NCBI RefSeq assembly: GCF_001625565.1
Contig: NZ_AUXS01000016.1
Coordinates: 434,001-498,000, forward strand
Source: Pseudoalteromonas luteoviolacea NCIMB 1944
GTDB lineage: Bacteria; Pseudomonadota; Gammaproteobacteria; Enterobacterales; Alteromonadaceae
DNA: 64,000 nt
Direction: 5' to 3'
Positions 48,197-57,252 of the stretch are shown here, piece after piece. Below the pieces are notes generated by a model. The model saw nothing but the letters and a program-made list of their open reading frames with translations. It searched no databases and was not told the origin of the DNA. A program made the position numbers and the translations under genes. Numbering within the stretch: the first letter of the stretch is position 1; each line of letters opens with the position of its first letter.

Positions 48197-49654
48197 ATGA
48201 GATTAGCCGAGCAGTTACTAAAAGCAAACAATGAAAGTCGCGATGCCCTGCATGTCAATGACCGCTGCTATTCTTATCAGCAGCTGCTGAACATCGCAAA
48301 CAACATCATGGGTCGTTTGAGTCAAAAGGCGCGCAGTATTGGTATTTTAAGTTACAGAGATATCACATATTTTGCTTCCGTGTATGGCTGCGTGACGAGT
48401 AACAGAACCTTTGTCCCGCTTGGTGTTAAGTTCCCAGTTGAGCGCTTAGTATCTATCGTACAGCAAAGTGCACTTCAAACTATTGTTGTTGCTCAGCAAT
48501 ATGCAGACCTCGCAGAGAAACTTTCTCAGCACCTGCCAGATGTAACATTTATTTATATCGATAATATTGAACCTGAACACGCTTCAAACCCGCCGATAAG
48601 TTTGGAGATCAATAAGCGCAATGAGATAGCGTATATTCTCTTCACATCAGGGTCCACTGGAGTACCTAAAGGCGTACCCATTAGCCACGAAAACTTACAA
48701 AGCTACTTAAACTATATGACTGACTATCTAAAATTGACACACCAAGATAGAGTCAGTCAAATATTTGACCCCACATTCGATTTAAGTATTCACGACATGT
48801 TTGTTACATGGTTAAGTGGCGCATGTCTATACGTTTTGCCCGAAACTGCAATGTTTGCACCCGGCAAGTTTGCCAAAAAGCATGAAATTACAGTGTGGTT
48901 TAGTGTGCCCTCTACAGCTGCCATTATGGCGAAGATAGGCATGCTCAAACCCCAAGCCTACCCTCTGCTGAGATATAGCTTGTTTTGTGGAGAGCCGCTT
49001 CCGGTGGAGTTGGCTAGAAAGTTTCAACTTGCCGCACCAAATAGCAAGGTGATCAACTTATATGGACCAACTGAAGCCACTATCGCTTGTACTCATCATG
49101 TTTTTGAGCTTGAGCGGGAATATAGCCACTGCTATATCCCAATAGGAACTTGCTTCTCGCATATGAAAATGGCATTAAATGCTCAAAGTGAATTACTTAT
49201 TTCTGGTAAGCAAGTGTTTTCAGGTTATTTAAATAACCCAACAAAAACCCGTGATTCATTTGATGTTATCGACGGACAGAGATTTTACCGCACGGGTGAC
49301 ATCGCCAAATACAATCCTCTAAACGAATTGGAGTATGTCTCCCGTCTTGACGATCAGGTTAAAATACAGGGATATAGAATAGAACTGTCAGAGATAGACA
49401 CGCTAAGTAAAGCATTAATCAGCAACCCGCTGGTACAGAGCATTGCTTACCCTAAAGGCACACCGCAATTCATAGCTTTATTTATTTGTGGTCAGGCCGA
49501 TAAAAATATTGAACAGCAATTAATGACTAGTTTAAAGTCCAAATTACCCAGCTATATGATCCCAAAAAAGGTTCTATGGCTAAATGATATGCCTTTGAAT
49601 TCAAATGGTAAAATAGACAAACTAGCCTTGTATGCTATGTTGGAGAAAGAATGA
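48197..49654 (+). CDS. Amino-acid-type adenylation enzyme (DltA/NRPS A-domain-like)
   Basis: 485 residues, stand-alone ANL adenylation domain. Core motifs: ILFTSGSTGVPKGV (148-160), NLYGPTEATIACTHH, FYRTGDIAKYN, RLDDQVKIQGYRIE, and the C-terminal catalytic lysine in NSNGKIDKLAL. The motif style is that of amino-acid-activating A domains rather than acyl-CoA ligases. The next gene, overlapping by 4 bases, is a carrier protein, so this enzyme probably loads an amino or hydroxy acid on it. Substrate not predictable by eye. Confidence 0.9.
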   Translation: MRLAEQLLKANNESRDALHVNDRCYSYQQLLNIANNIMGRLSQKARSIGILSYRDITYFASVYGCVTSNRTFVPLGVKFPVERLVSIVQQSALQTIVVAQQYADLAEKLSQHLPDVTFIYIDNIEPEHASNPPISLEINKRNEIAYILFTSGSTGVPKGVPISHENLQSYLNYMTDYLKLTHQDRVSQIFDPTFDLSIHDMFVTWLSGACLYVLPETAMFAPGKFAKKHEITVWFSVPSTAAIMAKIGMLKPQAYPLLRYSLFCGEPLPVELARKFQLAAPNSKVINLYGPTEATIACTHHVFELEREYSHCYIPIGTCFSHMKMALNAQSELLISGKQVFSGYLNNPTKTRDSFDVIDGQRFYRTGDIAKYNPLNELEYVSRLDDQVKIQGYRIELSEIDTLSKALISNPLVQSIAYPKGTPQFIALFICGQADKNIEQQLMTSLKSKLPSYMIPKKVLWLNDMPLNSNGKIDKLALYAMLEKE

Positions 49655-49908
49655 GCTTAGCAAAAAACATCGAAGAAACAATTTATCAAACACTGGCTGA
49701 AAAGCACAGTGAAGACGTTATCAATACCATCAATAAGGATGAAAGCCTTATCACCACAGGCCTGTTAGACTCGATGGATTTCATTACTATGTTGATGAAC
49801 ATAGAAAATACCTTCGATATTGATATTGATTTTGAAGACGCTGATCCTGTCGCATTTACTGCTATTAACGGCCTAGTAAAACTGCTTAGTGAACAACAAA
49901 ATGCCTAA
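49651..49908 (+). CDS. Acyl/peptidyl carrier protein (second in the island)
   Basis: 85 residues. The phosphopantetheine serine is S41 in TGLLDSMDFITML, followed by an acidic helix (DIDIDFEDADP) typical of carrier proteins. Overlaps the adenylation gene by 4 bases and the cysteine-rich gene by 8. Unrelated in detail to the pse-locus ACP (82 residues, DSFEIL). The tight coupling to an A domain, as in the DltA-DltC pair, suggests an aminoacyl- or acyl-carrier function dedicated to glycan decoration. Confidence 0.9.
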   Translation: MSLAKNIEETIYQTLAEKHSEDVINTINKDESLITTGLLDSMDFITMLMNIENTFDIDIDFEDADPVAFTAINGLVKLLSEQQNA

Positions 49909-50635
49909 TAAAGCGGACTGGCAGCAAATTTACAGCACAGAATATGTGAAAGCACCGGAGTGCTGGAAAACATGTGGTGGCTATTGCTGTAAAAACTTCT
50001 ACGGTGAACACTTTAATATTCTTGATAAAAACGGGGTTTCATTACCCTTGTTAGAAAAAGAATATGAGTACTACCAATCTATTGGTGGTATTAGCAATAT
50101 TACAGAGCCGCCCAAAAAGCGCACTTTTAACTTATCCAATGGTAAGTCTTTTAGTATATATTTGCTCTCCTGTAATTGTGGAGGCGTTTGCGAGCCTCAC
50201 GGCCATAGACCCTTGATATGCAGAATTTATCCATACTTTCCTGTGGTTGACGCCACAGGAACTATTTATGACTTTGAATACGCTGCACTGATGGATTTAT
50301 TCTACCGAGACCCTGATGCTGAACATAAATGTACGCTCGTAAGAGAGCAATCGGAACGTATTAAACGGGAGCTCACGATAAGTTTACGGCCTCTGCTACA
50401 AGACCCTGAAGTCGTGTTTGTATTTCGCTGTTTAAAAGAGCTTGTAGATAGGCTTAAACTAAAAATGAACGGCTATATTAATACCTTAGACGAAAAGCAA
50501 CTCAAGAAATTTATCAGTAAGTATGAGTGGATGATCCTCTCGGGAAAACCATGGAAAGACAAAGCTTTTGCACAGCGTATTGATGATATCTATGAAGAAG
50601 TCAAAGCAGCATTTGGAGGGGAAGATTTCTTATGA
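49901..50635 (+). CDS. Cysteine-rich metal-binding protein (YkgJ-type CxxxCxxxCC)
   Basis: 244 residues from the ATG at 49901; a GTG four codons upstream is possible. The N-terminal cysteines C21, C25, C29 and C30 (ECWKTCGGYCC) and a second group (SCNCGGVCEPHGHRPLICRIYPYFPV) match the YkgJ/Fe-Zn-chelating cysteine cluster family, whose biochemistry is poorly known. The C-terminal 130 residues are helical. It lies between the carrier protein and the AAC(3)-type acyltransferase. It may bind iron or an Fe-S cluster and act on the tethered group, but this is inference. Confidence 0.78.
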   Translation: MPNKADWQQIYSTEYVKAPECWKTCGGYCCKNFYGEHFNILDKNGVSLPLLEKEYEYYQSIGGISNITEPPKKRTFNLSNGKSFSIYLLSCNCGGVCEPHGHRPLICRIYPYFPVVDATGTIYDFEYAALMDLFYRDPDAEHKCTLVREQSERIKRELTISLRPLLQDPEVVFVFRCLKELVDRLKLKMNGYINTLDEKQLKKFISKYEWMILSGKPWKDKAFAQRIDDIYEEVKAAFGGEDFL

Positions 50636-51465
50636 AGGCCAACTCAACACAAGATATAAAAAATACATTGGCCGAGGTCGGTATAAACAAAAGTGACAAT
50701 GTCTTTATCCACTCATCTCTGTTTACATTGGGAAGAGTGAGCGATGTTACTCCGAGAGATATACCGGCAGCCCTGCTCAATTGCTTCGAGCATGTAGTGG
50801 GAAAGCAAGGCAATATATTCATGCCCTGCTTTAATTATGACTATCCCAGAACGCGTAATGAAGATCTCCGCTCTCAAGAAACCGTTTTAGGATATTGGCC
50901 AGAGTGGTTTCGAAATCAAGATCAGGTTTCGCGTTCAGGCCACCCAATGTTCTCAATATGTGGCCGCGGACCAGATGCACAGCTGATTTGCAGATCTGAG
51001 CAACCAGAATTTTCTGCGTTTGGTGAAAACTCCACTTTTGAGCGACTGATTAATTCCGACAGTGTATTAATTCTGCAGGGAATAGGTATGCGTGTTGCCA
51101 CCGTTGTTGTTCAAATAGAAGCAATGCTCAATCTAAAGTATCGCTTTAACAAACCCTTTATGGGGGAGGTCACACTTACCAATGGTCAGACCGTAAAAGA
51201 CAACTTTTACCACTTTTGTTTTCCGATAAATAACGCATATCGCGAAGATTACTCTCAGCTTGAGCAATCATTGCTGGCAAACAACATTATAAAGAAACAA
51301 ACATTGGGTCGTTCATTTATCTATGGAATTCGCATGAAAGCCTTGTATGAGTTTATTAAGCAGCTAACACAAAAAGATCAATACGCGTTATTAAACTGCC
51401 GCCCACAATCGCTCTATCGCTTTGAAGACGGCAAAGAAGTTAGTTACCCAGCGCCTAAATACTGA
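50632..51465 (+). CDS. AAC(3)-family acyltransferase, probable amino-sugar N-acyltransferase
   Basis: 277 residues of the aminoglycoside 3-N-acetyltransferase fold. Family stretches: VFIHSSLFTLGRVS, NIFMPCFNYDY, RSGHPMFSICGRGPDA and FGENSTFERL. Related genes in glycan loci acylate amino sugars, and here the neighbours suggest that the donor could be a carrier-protein-bound acyl group. There is no basis for calling it a resistance gene. It closes the plus-strand run; its 3' end overlaps that of the convergent FAD-oxidoreductase by 22 bases. Confidence 0.85.
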   Translation: MKANSTQDIKNTLAEVGINKSDNVFIHSSLFTLGRVSDVTPRDIPAALLNCFEHVVGKQGNIFMPCFNYDYPRTRNEDLRSQETVLGYWPEWFRNQDQVSRSGHPMFSICGRGPDAQLICRSEQPEFSAFGENSTFERLINSDSVLILQGIGMRVATVVVQIEAMLNLKYRFNKPFMGEVTLTNGQTVKDNFYHFCFPINNAYREDYSQLEQSLLANNIIKKQTLGRSFIYGIRMKALYEFIKQLTQKDQYALLNCRPQSLYRFEDGKEVSYPAPKY

Positions 51466-52823
51466 TTTAGTTCATTGTATGCGGCAATCAGTACATCTGC
51501 TTGTCGCCACTGTTTACCACCTGAGCGACCAGAAATAATGATATTGTCGACACTACTTGCCAAAGTGCTGTAATTTTTTTCATTATTTTGTTCAAATGCT
51601 TCTGTGGGAACAGGAAATGTATTGTGAATGACTTGCTTAACATGACTTAAACATGTTGCGTCGGGGTCGACAACTTGCATCTCTTTTAATTCGTGCATAA
51701 TTGCATCCAGCTGATAATTCTCCACCTCCTCTGGGCGACACAGTATTTCTGCGGACAAGGTGTTAAATTCACTTGCTGGATTTAAGTTAGGATACAATGT
51801 AAGTCGAAATATATCGCTGTATTTATCCCAGACCCACAGGTAATGTGACTGTTTGTCGATTAAAGGCTTGCTGAGGTTTAAATGAAATACAATGGCAGTT
51901 CTCAGCTCAGGTCGATTTGCAACAACTGGCAGACCAAGTGCGTTGAGCGCAATAAACGGTGGAGCGCTCCAAAACAGCAAATCACACTCTAGCGCCTGCG
52001 GCTCTCCTGCTATAAATACTTTCTCAACTTTGCGTGCTCGCGTTTCCAAAGATGAAATTTTGCAATTGCACCGAATATCAACCCCCGCCTGTACCACTTT
52101 AGTCTTTAAGTAATCGACCCAAGCTTGAATACCACAATGTGAGGTTGGGTAATAATAATCCGGTGTTGAAGATGCATCTTTTTGCTGCCTAGCAATAAAG
52201 TGAGCTTCAGTTTGGTAACCCAGTTTGGCGTCAAATACCGGCAGATCCTTTAGTACATTTGCGACCTCGGCATCAAAAGCCAAAATGCGCGTAAAGCCGA
52301 ATAACCCCGCGCCCATTGTGAGCTTTGAAAGGTCAGTGTGACGCCCATATAACTTTTCTAAAATTGGTTTAATAATATGCTGTGTAAACGTCTCACCTAA
52401 CACCTCTTGGCAATAAGGCATGATGTGGTTTTGGCTTGAAGGGCTGGTACTTTGAATTAACTCTGCACACCCTTGTTGATATGCCGCTAAACCAAGCTTT
52501 TTACTATCTGCAAATGGCGAGTTAAGGTCCCATGAACCACCAAAATAATTACCCGACTTGAGTTTTTTAATCACATTCCAATGCTTGTCTTGCTCACTTG
52601 GGGCGCCAAACAAAAGGGTATCTAGCTCTTCGATCCCTGTCGCATTGGGAATATGAGAACCCATGTCATAGTAAGCACCTAGATCATCTTTGACAGAGCG
52701 AAATAAACCGCCGACTTCATCACTTTGTTCAATTAGCGTGACTTCTTTAAAATTGCGTTTTAGTAGTAGCGCAGCCATTAAGCCACAGATGCCACCACCC
52801 ACTACCACTGCTTTATCTTGCAT
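51444..52823 (-). CDS. FAD-dependent oxidoreductase (amine oxidase/protoporphyrinogen oxidase-like)
   Basis: 459 residues. The FAD-binding Rossmann motif is VVVGGGICGLMAALLL (6-21) with the ribose-binding glutamate E32 in LIEQSDEVGGL, and the C-terminal FAD loop reads NIIISGRSGGKQW. It resembles the NAD(P)/FAD-binding proteins related to UDP-galactopyranose mutase and protoporphyrinogen oxidase that occur in sugar loci. Last gene of the minus-strand group behind the Maf gene. Substrate unknown; a flavin-dependent sugar oxidation or rearrangement is possible. Confidence 0.82.
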   Translation of the reverse strand: MQDKAVVVGGGICGLMAALLLKRNFKEVTLIEQSDEVGGLFRSVKDDLGAYYDMGSHIPNATGIEELDTLLFGAPSEQDKHWNVIKKLKSGNYFGGSWDLNSPFADSKKLGLAAYQQGCAELIQSTSPSSQNHIMPYCQEVLGETFTQHIIKPILEKLYGRHTDLSKLTMGAGLFGFTRILAFDAEVANVLKDLPVFDAKLGYQTEAHFIARQQKDASSTPDYYYPTSHCGIQAWVDYLKTKVVQAGVDIRCNCKISSLETRARKVEKVFIAGEPQALECDLLFWSAPPFIALNALGLPVVANRPELRTAIVFHLNLSKPLIDKQSHYLWVWDKYSDIFRLTLYPNLNPASEFNTLSAEILCRPEEVENYQLDAIMHELKEMQVVDPDATCLSHVKQVIHNTFPVPTEAFEQNNEKNYSTLASSVDNIIISGRSGGKQWRQADVLIAAYNELNQYLGAG

Positions 52824-52876
52824 AATTGCCTCTTGAACTTGAAAACTAGATATCTCTATACTGCCCTTTCGACAGT

Positions 52877-53542
52877 TCAGCCAACCTGATCTGTATCAGA
52901 TTTAAAAGCGCTAATAGACCATTGAGCACTAAGGATATTCCCTGACAATGTTTGAGACGTACTCAAGGCAATATTCACCTTCTCAAAACCACTAAATAAC
53001 GGTGTTACGTCCTTTTCAGATGCAAAATAAAGGCCATCAATATCCCGATAACCTTCACATGTAAACCCGGTTGTAAACTCTTTTGTTGCGTTCAATGCGC
53101 TGTCATGTGCAGGATGGCTATCGGCATACATTTGAGAAAATACGCGACCTTTTGGTTTGAGAACGCGAAGTACTTGCTGCAAAGCGACCTCTATCTGGGG
53201 CTTAGGTACACAATTGAGGGCGCTCCTATCAATCACCAGATCAAAACATTCATCTGGCCAAGGTAAATCTGTAAAGCAACCCACTTTAAGATCGGCTTGC
53301 AGATTGCTTTCCGATAGGCGCGCTTGTGCAAAGTCTATCGCACTTTTTGAACAGTCGATTGCTGCGCATGTTACACCTTCAGACGCCATGAAAACCACGT
53401 TATTACCAGCACCGCAGCCAAGCTCCAGTACCTTAAGATTGGGGTTTTCACGTTTCATTTGAAAGATCAGGGAAACAATGTCACTGAACGGATAACGGTT
53501 TAACTGTTTACCCGCTTGATAGATTGATTCCCAGCTCGCCAT
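52877..53542 (-). CDS. Class I SAM-dependent methyltransferase
   Basis: 221 residues. SAM motif I is LKVLELGCGAGNNV (37-49), the acidic ribose ligand is in CAAIDCSKSAIDFA, and motif IV is FDLVIDRSALN. The first residues (MASWESIYQAGKQLNRYPF) are like those of small-molecule methyltransferases of polysaccharide clusters. It abuts the DUF4910 gene (1-base overlap) and is 53 bases before the FAD-oxidoreductase. Acts probably on the flagellin glycan or its precursor. Confidence 0.85.
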   Translation of the reverse strand: MASWESIYQAGKQLNRYPFSDIVSLIFQMKRENPNLKVLELGCGAGNNVVFMASEGVTCAAIDCSKSAIDFAQARLSESNLQADLKVGCFTDLPWPDECFDLVIDRSALNCVPKPQIEVALQQVLRVLKPKGRVFSQMYADSHPAHDSALNATKEFTTGFTCEGYRDIDGLYFASEKDVTPLFSGFEKVNIALSTSQTLSGNILSAQWSISAFKSDTDQVG

Positions 53543-54846
53543 TACACCATCTCTAGCAGTGATTGCTGCTCTAGTTTGCCAATTGCGCTTTGCATATCAG
53601 TTACACACTTATTTTGAAGGTTGGCAATATCGATTGTATCGTGTTCACAGTCACCATAATTGAGCAGCATGCGCATATCATTGAGCTCTGAAGCTTGACG
53701 CTCGCGCTCTTTTGTCACCATGCTCACTGTCGGATACAAACCTCTACTGCCAAGGTTTGGCTCGCCATAAGGACAAGTATTTTCAAATGTTGCGCACTGT
53801 TCATGTGCTAAAAATATCTGCTCAAGTTTGTCAATGCTATCTAGCAGAGGATCAATACCCATGGCTTCTTTGTTGTCGAGCGATGTGTGGTATTCATCAA
53901 ACCCGGTGTGAAATGCCCGACTTACGCAACATACAGGTAGTTGAAAACCAGGGGAATTATATTGCCGCTCATCAGAGCCCTTCAACGGGCTAAAAGGAAT
54001 ATTACTGTGCTTATAGCCAAAGCGATTCAAATGCGGCAGCAACTTATCAAGAATACCTTGCTCATTACGGCTTTGTTTAAAGACGAGCTCGTCTGGCTCT
54101 CCTCCCATACAATTGATCACTAACCCGGATACCATATTCTCTTTAAAATGCTCTCCAAGCATATGCAATACCGACAAGCTACCAATTGTTTCAGGGTTTA
54201 AAATAAATCGATAGGTATAACGACGATTTGGCCACTGCTTTATTCGATTGTATAAACCCAATAAAACCAGTGGACCGCTTAATTCATTGTTGGCCATTGA
54301 TGGATGACAAAGATATGAGCTAAGCATTACTTCTTTTTTGGACTGGCCTTCTAGTACCGTTTGAGCGATATCCAAAGTGCCGTCTACAAATTCGCTTTTT
54401 ACCACCGCTTTATATGTACCTGGGCGCAGCTTATCTCTTGATTCCTGAGAAAGACAGAAGCCCCAGCGTTTTTTATAGTAGCTAGTTACGTACGGAACTG
54501 CAGTCGGAAGATCTGGCAAACTATATAAGTGGTTCTGCAATTCATCCAGTTCGATATCTCTATCTACTGGCTCAGAATAATTTAAAACCTCTATGTTCAA
54601 ACGCTTCATATCAGCGACTTTATTGCCTTCAGGGTCAAGTAAATAAGCATCTTCACAGTGCCACTCTTGCGGAATTTTCCAGTCAAAAACACGTGAGCCT
54701 GATTTAAATGAACAAATTTCTAACGGCATATAGCGGCCAAATATATCGTAGCTTTGACGCAAGCCCGGTCCCGTAATAGAACGTAAAATAGGGAACAACT
54801 CGTCGTACAGATCGCTATAAAACTCCGCCGTTTCTTGATAACTCAC
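53542..54846 (-). CDS. DUF4910-type aminopeptidase-like protein
   Basis: 434 residues. It has the M28-like zinc peptidase fold found in DUF4910/DUF2172 proteins of polysaccharide loci: metal-ligand candidates are H181 and N187/E188 in SSYLCHPSMANNELSG, E219 in LNPETIGS, and the histidines in AFHTGFDEYHTSLDN (H313, H320). The N-terminal 60 residues (YSDLYDELFPILRSITGPG) are typical. Members of this family lie next to sugar-modification genes and may cleave amide bonds such as N-acyl or aminoacyl-sugar groups. Encoded 3 bases after the maf gene and overlapping the methyltransferase by 1 base. Confidence 0.83.
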   Translation of the reverse strand: MSYQETAEFYSDLYDELFPILRSITGPGLRQSYDIFGRYMPLEICSFKSGSRVFDWKIPQEWHCEDAYLLDPEGNKVADMKRLNIEVLNYSEPVDRDIELDELQNHLYSLPDLPTAVPYVTSYYKKRWGFCLSQESRDKLRPGTYKAVVKSEFVDGTLDIAQTVLEGQSKKEVMLSSYLCHPSMANNELSGPLVLLGLYNRIKQWPNRRYTYRFILNPETIGSLSVLHMLGEHFKENMVSGLVINCMGGEPDELVFKQSRNEQGILDKLLPHLNRFGYKHSNIPFSPLKGSDERQYNSPGFQLPVCCVSRAFHTGFDEYHTSLDNKEAMGIDPLLDSIDKLEQIFLAHEQCATFENTCPYGEPNLGSRGLYPTVSMVTKERERQASELNDMRMLLNYGDCEHDTIDIANLQNKCVTDMQSAIGKLEQQSLLEMV

Positions 54847-54849
54847 TAT

Positions 54850-56937
54850 TTACTCCTTGCCCAAATCACACTTAGCACGATAGTTATCTCTGTAAAAATC
54901 TTTCATTTCAGTGATATAACCTTTCCATAATTCATTTAATTCGCTGTAACTCTCTAGCGTAAACTGATCATCTTCGTAGGTATACAGCAGAGACAACATA
55001 GGGCAGTGGTAGTACAGTAATGCACCTTTAATCATATGATGAAGGTGATGCAATGGCGTATTTCTAAAGGAGTAGATATACCTTGCTTGCCTAAGTAAGA
55101 TATTTGATGCTTGCTTTCGAGTCGTTACTGGTTCATTTACCAAGCTGAGCATGTGCTCACAGATATCTTCAAATACATCAACACCAAGCAATTTGTCATC
55201 ATACTGTTCAACGTCAAATTGCGTAAAGTAATCTTGTTTGAGAAACTCAATCTGCTCAAGTTTGTCTCTTGCGGTTGGCAAAGGTAACAACTCTTCGGCA
55301 CGCACTTCATGTGCACCAACTAATTTTGCGCCGTTACCAATATTGTAAACATTCCTTCCAGTTGGGTAATGAGCAATCAGCTTCTCTAGCTGGCTGTGGG
55401 CCATCATAAACAAGTCATTACTTTCGACCTGCCCACCAAAATTAGCTGGTAAATATTTACCATCCATCCTCAAACAGGCAATCCCTTCTTCGCTTTCATC
55501 ATCTTGGTTGATGCGATAGATGCTGTCTTTGCTATGGTGTTCACCGGTCAGTAAGTTACCATTATCAATACCAAATAAATAAATATTCTTGAAACCAGTA
55601 AACATGGCAAAGGAAAGCGCCGCATTTGCAACCACTGGGTTACAATATGGCATCAAAGGAATACCGACATTTCTTTGAGTCTGACTCAATATTTCCAGTA
55701 AGAATGTACCCGCCTCATTGCCTTTTCCAGCAATACCCGACCATTTGTATCTATCTGTGTTATCAGGATAAAGTGTATTGAGGCCGATCAAATTTGTCTT
55801 TTTGTATTCCTCGGCAGGAAAGATATCGCCAAATATTTTGTAGTTAGAATAAGGGCGCTCAACCAGTACATGAAAATCCACTGGAATACCTTTTTTATAC
55901 AAAGACGCAATTGAAGTACCAGCTGCCATCAAAATGGCACGATCACAATTTTCTTTTATAAAGGCTTCAGCTTCATCTAGCGAGGGACCATTGCCTAAAA
56001 TAAATACAGGTGTAGATAAATCCAAGCGTTTGTCTTTGGGCTGAACCAACATCGGAATGTTCTTTTCTAACAAATGCACCGTATGAGAGAGCCCAGTGAT
56101 CGCATCGTTAAAAAACCCATGACCGAATTGAAACTTAAAGTATTGCTGTGACCACTGTTGGATAAGTTCGATAATTTCTGGCAGTGGCGTGTGCTGATAA
56201 CAAAAGGACCTAACCACAGAGAAAGCGCCAATATTGTCGGCCAACACTTCCAAATCTTTGATAAAGTTGTCTTTATTCGCACCAAGCTGGAAAAACAACG
56301 AGCCACCTTGCTCATCTACTTTTTTTATAATGTCATACCAATTGGTACAAAATAAGCTGGCAAAGAATACTTCAAAATCAGGTTCAATTAGAAAGCAATA
56401 ATCAAATGTGGTTTTTTCGAGCAGTAACTCAACATGATAACCTAAGCCAATGCCAAAAATCATAGCAGAGGGAAAGTTTTCAGGTAACTGCGCAAAGTGC
56501 GCCTTATCCTTTGCTTTTATCTTACGTAAAGCCTTTGTCATTGCCCCCATATAGCGCACATGAATGCGTGTATCATTCGGATCAGACTGATATGCTGTAT
56601 AATCAGTCGCGCTGAACATAGGGTGTTGTATGCTGTGCTCAACTTGTTGTGTCACTTGACCAATAGGGTCATCACTGTATATCGGCGCTGAAAGGTTTGC
56701 GGGGACAAAATTGCCGTGTCCGGTTGATGTGACATGAAGACAAAAATCTTCACGCACGTTGAATTCTTTAATTGCGTTGGCGATATCCGGGTAATACTCT
56801 TCAAAGCAAGTGACATTGCGAGCAAATCTTTCGTTTGCTTCTGTTGCAAATTTTGCTTCCCGAGCCTGATGTTCAATTGAATTTGCTAACTGCTCGTCAA
56901 TAATTTGAATTTGTTCTTCGAGGGATTTTTGACTCAT
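54850..56937 (-). CDS. maf: Maf, motility-associated flagellin glycosyltransferase
   Basis: 695 residues. The central domain related to 6-hydroxymethylpterin pyrophosphokinase (DUF115/MAF_flag10) carries FILGNGPSLDEAEAFI (about 312-327), with the NGPS nucleotide-sugar-binding motif at 316-319, and VDFHVLVERP. An N-terminal domain (about 50-290) and a helical C-terminal region flank it. Maf proteins transfer CMP-pseudaminic or CMP-legionaminic acid to serine/threonine of flagellin. It follows the FliT-like gene by 18 bases, linking glycosylation to filament assembly, and matches the complete pse set in the same island. Confidence 0.93.
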   Translation of the reverse strand: MSQKSLEEQIQIIDEQLANSIEHQAREAKFATEANERFARNVTCFEEYYPDIANAIKEFNVREDFCLHVTSTGHGNFVPANLSAPIYSDDPIGQVTQQVEHSIQHPMFSATDYTAYQSDPNDTRIHVRYMGAMTKALRKIKAKDKAHFAQLPENFPSAMIFGIGLGYHVELLLEKTTFDYCFLIEPDFEVFFASLFCTNWYDIIKKVDEQGGSLFFQLGANKDNFIKDLEVLADNIGAFSVVRSFCYQHTPLPEIIELIQQWSQQYFKFQFGHGFFNDAITGLSHTVHLLEKNIPMLVQPKDKRLDLSTPVFILGNGPSLDEAEAFIKENCDRAILMAAGTSIASLYKKGIPVDFHVLVERPYSNYKIFGDIFPAEEYKKTNLIGLNTLYPDNTDRYKWSGIAGKGNEAGTFLLEILSQTQRNVGIPLMPYCNPVVANAALSFAMFTGFKNIYLFGIDNGNLLTGEHHSKDSIYRINQDDESEEGIACLRMDGKYLPANFGGQVESNDLFMMAHSQLEKLIAHYPTGRNVYNIGNGAKLVGAHEVRAEELLPLPTARDKLEQIEFLKQDYFTQFDVEQYDDKLLGVDVFEDICEHMLSLVNEPVTTRKQASNILLRQARYIYSFRNTPLHHLHHMIKGALLYYHCPMLSLLYTYEDDQFTLESYSELNELWKGYITEMKDFYRDNYRAKCDLGKE

Positions 56938-56955
56938 ATTAAACTTGATTGTTGG

Positions 56956-57252
56956 TTAGATGCTTTTATATGCGTTTATTTTCTTTTTATTGCCTAAATG
57001 TCGAGATAGCTGCGTAGTGACATCACCCTTTTGTTGTCGCAGCCTGTCATTTATAGCTGATATATTCGCATAGCAATTTTGTAGGTGCGCGACTTGCTCT
57101 TGGGTCAAGTTGATATCATCACTTGTGAATATCTTCTTCAAAGACAAGTCTAAATTAGTTAGTACTTTTTCCGCGCTTTCTAGCTCACCAGCCTGACAGT
57201 GAGCTTCCAGTTCTTCTATATGGTCTTCAAGCTTAGCTAGCTCAGCCGACAT
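56956..57252 (-). CDS. FliT-like flagellar chaperone
   Basis: About 98 residues from the ATG at 57252; ATGs at 57258 and 57267 are also in frame and none has a clear ribosome-binding site. The protein is wholly helical, with charged coiled-coil heptads (LAKLEDHIEELEAHC, LQNCYANISAINDRLRQQ). Its position directly after fliS, overlapping it by 11 bases, and its size fit FliT, the export chaperone of the filament cap FliD, but the sequence is too variable to prove it. Ends with a basic tail. Confidence 0.7.
   Translation of the reverse strand: MSAELAKLEDHIEELEAHCQAGELESAEKVLTNLDLSLKKIFTSDDINLTQEQVAHLQNCYANISAINDRLRQQKGDVTTQLSRHLGNKKKINAYKSI

Noticed and set aside
50632..51465. Aminoglycoside resistance gene
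   Set aside because: The AAC(3) fold is shared with sugar acyltransferases; the gene overlaps a glycan operon and has no mobile-element context.
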